A stretch of 64,000 nt of DNA from Thiodiazotropha sp040793985 (GTDB taxonomy: Bacteria; Pseudomonadota; Gammaproteobacteria; Chromatiales; Chromatiaceae), in contig JBFNJI010000003.1 in assembly GCA_040793985.1 (NCBI GenBank), forward strand, positions 620,001 to 684,000. The letters are read 5' to 3'. The notes beneath the pieces were generated by a model. It saw only the letters and a list, made by a program, of their open reading frames with translations. It was not told the origin of the DNA and ran no database searches. The position numbers were made by a program, and so were the translations under genes. Shown here piece after piece: positions 61,002 through 64,000 of the stretch. Within the stretch, counting starts at the first letter, position 1, and each line of letters starts with the position of its first letter.

Positions 61002-62696
61002 ATGAAAATGCGTGTTCAGAATCGTCACTTAAGCGGGTGTCTCGCAACACTCCCTCTGTTAGCACTCCTGCTGCTCTCCCCCTGTCGACTGTTTGCGGAA
61101 CAGGGGGTGACCGAGATCAGCGACAAAGAGCGGAATACCCTGACTACCCTGCGCAACCTGGTGGGTATAAAAGAGAATATCGAGAAGGACATCACGGCGT
61201 TGAGCAAAGAGGTCGCGAAAGCCGAATCGGAGACACAGAAGGCGTCGCTGCAACAACGCTTGTTAAAGCTTGATAGCGAACTCACCGTCACCGAGGAGAA
61301 TTTTGAGAATATTTCAGCGGGTGTCGATCTCAGCAATCTGCGCGGTAAGGACGAGGCCCAATTCGACCTGAAGGAAGAGCTGTTCGCACTGCTAAAACCG
61401 GCGATCGATGAGATGAAGGATATGACATCGAAGGTGCGTCTCAAGTCGGAACTGAAAGAGAAGATCGCCTACTACGGAGAGCGTCTGGATACCCTGGAAA
61501 ACGCACTGGCGAATGTCGAAATATTGCGTAAGAAGAGTGATTCGGAAATGCTGGAAAGCGCCCTCGACGGTTTGGCGGAGAGGTGGAGGAAAAATCAGGC
61601 ATTCATGTCCAGTGAGCATCAGGCTGCGCGTTTGCAGCTCGACGAATTGATGGCCGCAGAGGTCTCGCTCACGGATGCGTCGCAGGATTATCTGAAACAG
61701 TTTTTTCAGCGCCGCGGTCTCTATCTGATCGAGGCCATACTGGTGGTTTTGGGGGTAATCCTCATCTCCAGGATGAGTAACAGGGGGATGCGGCGTCTGC
61801 TGCCCGGGTTCAAAAAGCAACATCGCAGCTTTCGCATCAGGTTGCTGGAACTTGTCCACAGAATCCTCACCACCCTTCTGATCATTATCGGTCCCATGGT
61901 GGTTTTCTATGTCGTGGAGGATTGGGTGCTGTTCAGCCTGGGGCTTCTGCTGCTGTTGGGTCTGGGCTGGGGTTTACGCCACGCCTTGCCCAGGTATTGG
62001 CATCAGATACAGCTTTTTCTCAATATCGGTTCGGTGCGCGAGGGTGAGCGTATTTTCATGGATGGTTTGCCCTGGCGGGTTGAGCAGATCAATGTCTTCT
62101 CGATTCTGGAAAATCCCCATGCGGGGATTACCCAGCGTGTACCGATCGATGATCTGGTGGATCTGAAATCCAGGATGAGCAATCCCGATGAACCGTGGTT
62201 TCCCTGCCAAAAAGACGATTGGGTCATTCTCAGCGACGGCGTGCGGGGTAAGGTGACCGGCATATCCCCGGAGCTGGTGCAACTGGTGGAGCGGGGCGGT
62301 GCCTTGAGAACCTATCAAACCGGGGACTTCCTCGCCGCGTCACCTCGCAACCTTGCGACCAATTTCCGCATCAAAGAGGTGATTGGCGTCAGCTATGCAT
62401 TGCAGGAGAAGAGCACTGAAACCATCCCGCGAATCCTCCACGAACGGATACAGCAACGGGTGGAGCAGGAGGGTTATGGAGAGCAGCTGATCAATTTGCG
62501 TGTTGAATTCTCCCAGGCCAACAGCTCCTCCCTCGACATCACCGTGATTGCAGATTTCAGCGGTGAAATCGGGGACCTTTACAATCGCCTGCGCCGCGCC
62601 ATTCAACGTTGGTGTGTCGATGCCTGTAGCGAAAACGGCTGGGAGATTCCCTTTCCGCAAATGACCCTGAGCGGTGCGATAGACAGACTCCCTTGA
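61002..62696 (+). CDS. MscS-type mechanosensitive channel with an N-terminal coiled-coil domain
   Basis: 564 residues. A signal peptide (~1-32) leads to a periplasmic coiled-coil region (~35-230), then four membrane helices (~240-345). An MscS-like beta domain follows (NIGSVREGERIFMDGLPWRV, RVPIDDLVDL), then a C-terminal alpha/beta domain (SYALQEKSTETIPRILHERI). The pore-lining helix and beta domain fit the MscS superfamily, and the architecture resembles MscK/MscM/YbiO. 28 bp after the CopD-like gene; probably the same transcript. Confidence 0.85.
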   Translation: MKMRVQNRHLSGCLATLPLLALLLLSPCRLFAEQGVTEISDKERNTLTTLRNLVGIKENIEKDITALSKEVAKAESETQKASLQQRLLKLDSELTVTEENFENISAGVDLSNLRGKDEAQFDLKEELFALLKPAIDEMKDMTSKVRLKSELKEKIAYYGERLDTLENALANVEILRKKSDSEMLESALDGLAERWRKNQAFMSSEHQAARLQLDELMAAEVSLTDASQDYLKQFFQRRGLYLIEAILVVLGVILISRMSNRGMRRLLPGFKKQHRSFRIRLLELVHRILTTLLIIIGPMVVFYVVEDWVLFSLGLLLLLGLGWGLRHALPRYWHQIQLFLNIGSVREGERIFMDGLPWRVEQINVFSILENPHAGITQRVPIDDLVDLKSRMSNPDEPWFPCQKDDWVILSDGVRGKVTGISPELVQLVERGGALRTYQTGDFLAASPRNLATNFRIKEVIGVSYALQEKSTETIPRILHERIQQRVEQEGYGEQLINLRVEFSQANSSSLDITVIADFSGEIGDLYNRLRRAIQRWCVDACSENGWEIPFPQMTLSGAIDRLP

Positions 62697-62955
62697 TTCT
62701 TGGGCAGGCCTATTCCGACATCCGGTGACCTCGATGAGGTTAAACATTATTTAGTTTCTTTATTGGTTATTAGATCCATTTTGTTTATAGATAGTTGTAG
62801 TCAACGACTCAACTCTCTTCTAAAACGGGTTGACAACGAGCGGTTGGCTGCTTCTTTCCAGACTTATGTAAACTATCCGTTCGACGGTTGCATGGAAGCT
62901 GTCAAGGAAAATCAACAGTCGTTCGAATGCCAGGATCATGTCATGGAGGATTGCT

Positions 62956-63546
62956 GTGTATAAATCAATGTTTGTCTTCTGTTTGTCCCTGTTGTTTGTC
63001 GCAAATGCGCAAGCATTATCCTTCAACGAGGCCAGGGACTTCCCCGGCGGTTCGAGTTTTGGCGCTTTTGCTCGCACGGTTGGGACGCTAGAAATCGGTT
63101 CCAATGTCATCTCCGGTTCTCTGTCCAGTGAATGCGCGGCCGGTACCTTCGAGTGTAATGTTGTCTTGGGAACAGATTCACAAGATAGTTTTTTGCTGGA
63201 GATCGACCCGAGTACAAGCGTTGACAAAATTTTTGTAGCCACATCGAATGTTATCGGGCCTGTGGGATTTAATTCGAGCTTTAATCTTAGGGATTCTTCA
63301 ACAAATTACATCTTCGAACCCGCTCTGGCCAACAATGCGACAAGCGGTAATTTAATAGACACAGCGTTGGCGGCGGGCATATACAGCCTGTCGATGTTCG
63401 GCCAACAGGCACTCTATGCCGGTCCCTACATGCTGGACTGGTCTGTCGAGGTCGATGTGTCGCCTGTACCGATCCCGGCCGCCATATGGTTCTTTGGAAC
63501 AGGATTATTGGGTCTGTTCGGGCTTTCGAAGTATAGAACGACCTAA
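62956..63546 (+). CDS. Secreted PEP-CTERM-type (VPxPA) protein
   Basis: 196 residues from the GTG at 62956, preceded by GGAGG 6 nt upstream. The ATG at 62938 is in frame but has no site. A signal peptide ends near ANAQA (~20). The C-terminus VPIPAAIWFFGTGLLGLFGL + KYR is a PEP-CTERM/VPLPA sorting signal: short motif, membrane helix, basic end. It should be processed by an exosortase-type enzyme, and none is in the window. The beta-rich middle region has no known domain. Probably an exopolysaccharide-associated surface protein. Confidence 0.85.
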   Translation: MYKSMFVFCLSLLFVANAQALSFNEARDFPGGSSFGAFARTVGTLEIGSNVISGSLSSECAAGTFECNVVLGTDSQDSFLLEIDPSTSVDKIFVATSNVIGPVGFNSSFNLRDSSTNYIFEPALANNATSGNLIDTALAAGIYSLSMFGQQALYAGPYMLDWSVEVDVSPVPIPAAIWFFGTGLLGLFGLSKYRTT

Positions 63547-63575
63547 GATGATGCTGGGTCTGAGCCTAGCAAAAG

Positions 63576-63600
63576 ACCCCTCTGCAGAGCGGGGTTTATC
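63576..63600 (+). terminator. Candidate terminator after the PEP-CTERM gene
   Basis: ACCCC (63576-63580) and GGGGT (63591-63595) form a 5-bp GC-rich stem around TCTGCAGAGC, which can extend the hairpin inside. A short TTTAT follows. Located 30 bp after the stop. Confidence 0.5.
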
Positions 63601-63724
63601 TGGCGTTCATCTCTTTCTTGATCCGCATCCCCCGCTCAACCCAGGCGGTGAAAAAAACCTTGAATCTGGCCTATGCTTAAGTACGCAGGATGAGAAAAAA
63701 TGCCATCTATTTGAGGGGGATGTT

Positions 63725-63922
63725 ATGAAGCTTGTATACGAAGTCGTCGAAGATCAATACGACGATACCACACATATCAGAAGTATGACCGAGCAAGCCA
63801 AAATACCCGGAGGTGGTTGGTTGATTCGCACCACACTCTATACGCCACATCATATCGGTATCGATGTGCTGCACCTGCCATCCGCTAAAAAGAAGGGTGC
63901 TCTCTATAAACCGGTAGGCTGA
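63725..63922 (+). CDS. Small hypothetical protein
   Basis: 65 residues from the ATG at 63725, with GAGGGGGA 4-6 nt upstream. The sequence is polar with a short hydrophobic patch (MKLVYEVVEDQYDDTTHIRS, GGGWLIRTTLYTPHHIGIDV). Longer in-frame upstream starts run through unrelated sequence. No family recognised. The sequence after 63922 to the window end shows no further gene. Confidence 0.65.
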   Translation: MKLVYEVVEDQYDDTTHIRSMTEQAKIPGGGWLIRTTLYTPHHIGIDVLHLPSAKKKGALYKPVG

Positions 63923-64000
63923 CGACGTTCAACCGCCAAGGGCAGACATCGGGCGTATGATCGCGGTGGGGGTCTCCTGGAAGTTGTGCCTTTGCGGTTT

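Noticed and set aside
1..64000. CRISPR array, tRNA, rRNA, transposase or prophage genes
   Set aside because: No regularly spaced repeats, tRNA arms or transposase/integrase motifs were found by eye. A tRNAscan or IS search would be needed to exclude short or decayed copies.

Overview
The window looks like chromosome of a free-living or facultatively symbiotic gammaproteobacterium. The evidence is gene content and order: rppH next to ptsP, zapD overlapping yacG, argF next to argD, an RstA/RstB-type two-component pair and MipA/OmpV outer-membrane proteins. Anaerobic RNR (nrdD), pyruvate:ferredoxin oxidoreductase (nifJ) and a group 3b-type NAD(P)-linked [NiFe] hydrogenase point to a facultative anaerobe. 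A sulfur-oxidising Chromatiales-type lineage (Sedimenticola or Thiodiazotropha-like) is my guess and is not proved by the sequence. No rRNA, tRNA, CRISPR array, prophage, complete insertion sequence or recombinase was seen.

Layout. 1-5.4 kb: nrdD (cut by the window edge) behind two NrdR boxes and an FNR-like palindrome, a metallo-hydrolase/thioredoxin pair, yacG-zapD and a dihydroorotate-dehydrogenase-like enzyme. 5.6-12.8 kb: a DUF3592 membrane protein, a serine-hydrolase lipoprotein, a membrane-bound AraC regulator and an RstAB-like two-component system. 12.8-16.9 kb: an AT-richer accessory stretch of small single genes, all on the plus strand (VOC protein, SnoaL-like protein, serine hydrolase, ArsN2-like acetyltransferase), with one gene that has no start codon and one with a 14-bp tandem duplication. 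17-19.9 kb: an ankyrin/DUF3592-like membrane protein and another envelope protein. 20.2-26 kb: an envelope operon (MipA/OmpV, HlyD-type adaptor, ABC ATPase, FtsX-type permease, serine hydrolase, alpha/beta-hydrolase lipoprotein). 26-35 kb: DUF502 protein, a fused RND/cNMP-binding/degenerate-GGDEF protein, an SDR, a second MipA/OmpV, a CPBP protease and an AraC regulator.

35.4-43.8 kb is the anaerobic energy block. nifJ faces a compact five-gene hydrogenase operon across a 299-bp divergent region that carries an FNR-like site. Pyruvate oxidation, ferredoxin and NAD(P)H/H2 exchange are probably co-induced by oxygen limitation, as is nrdD. A Ser/Thr kinase-HDOD-GAF fusion follows the hydrogenase. 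46-52 kb: a secreted protein with cadherin/Ig-like repeats, YceI, a stand-alone HIRAN protein and small envelope and phosphatase genes. 52-57 kb: rppH-ptsP, then a decayed two-component locus in which a sensor N-terminus is joined to the tail of an NtrC-type regulator, and a small terminator-ended transcription unit. 56-64 kb: HDOD protein, SH3/coiled-coil protein, argF, argD, a CopD-like protein, an MscS-type channel and a PEP-CTERM protein.

The main new hypothesis is regulatory. The rstA-like gene and the mipA-ABC operon carry closely matching upstream motifs (CAATCTGTTACA and CACTCTGTTACA), so the two-component system may control its own promoter and the envelope export operon.
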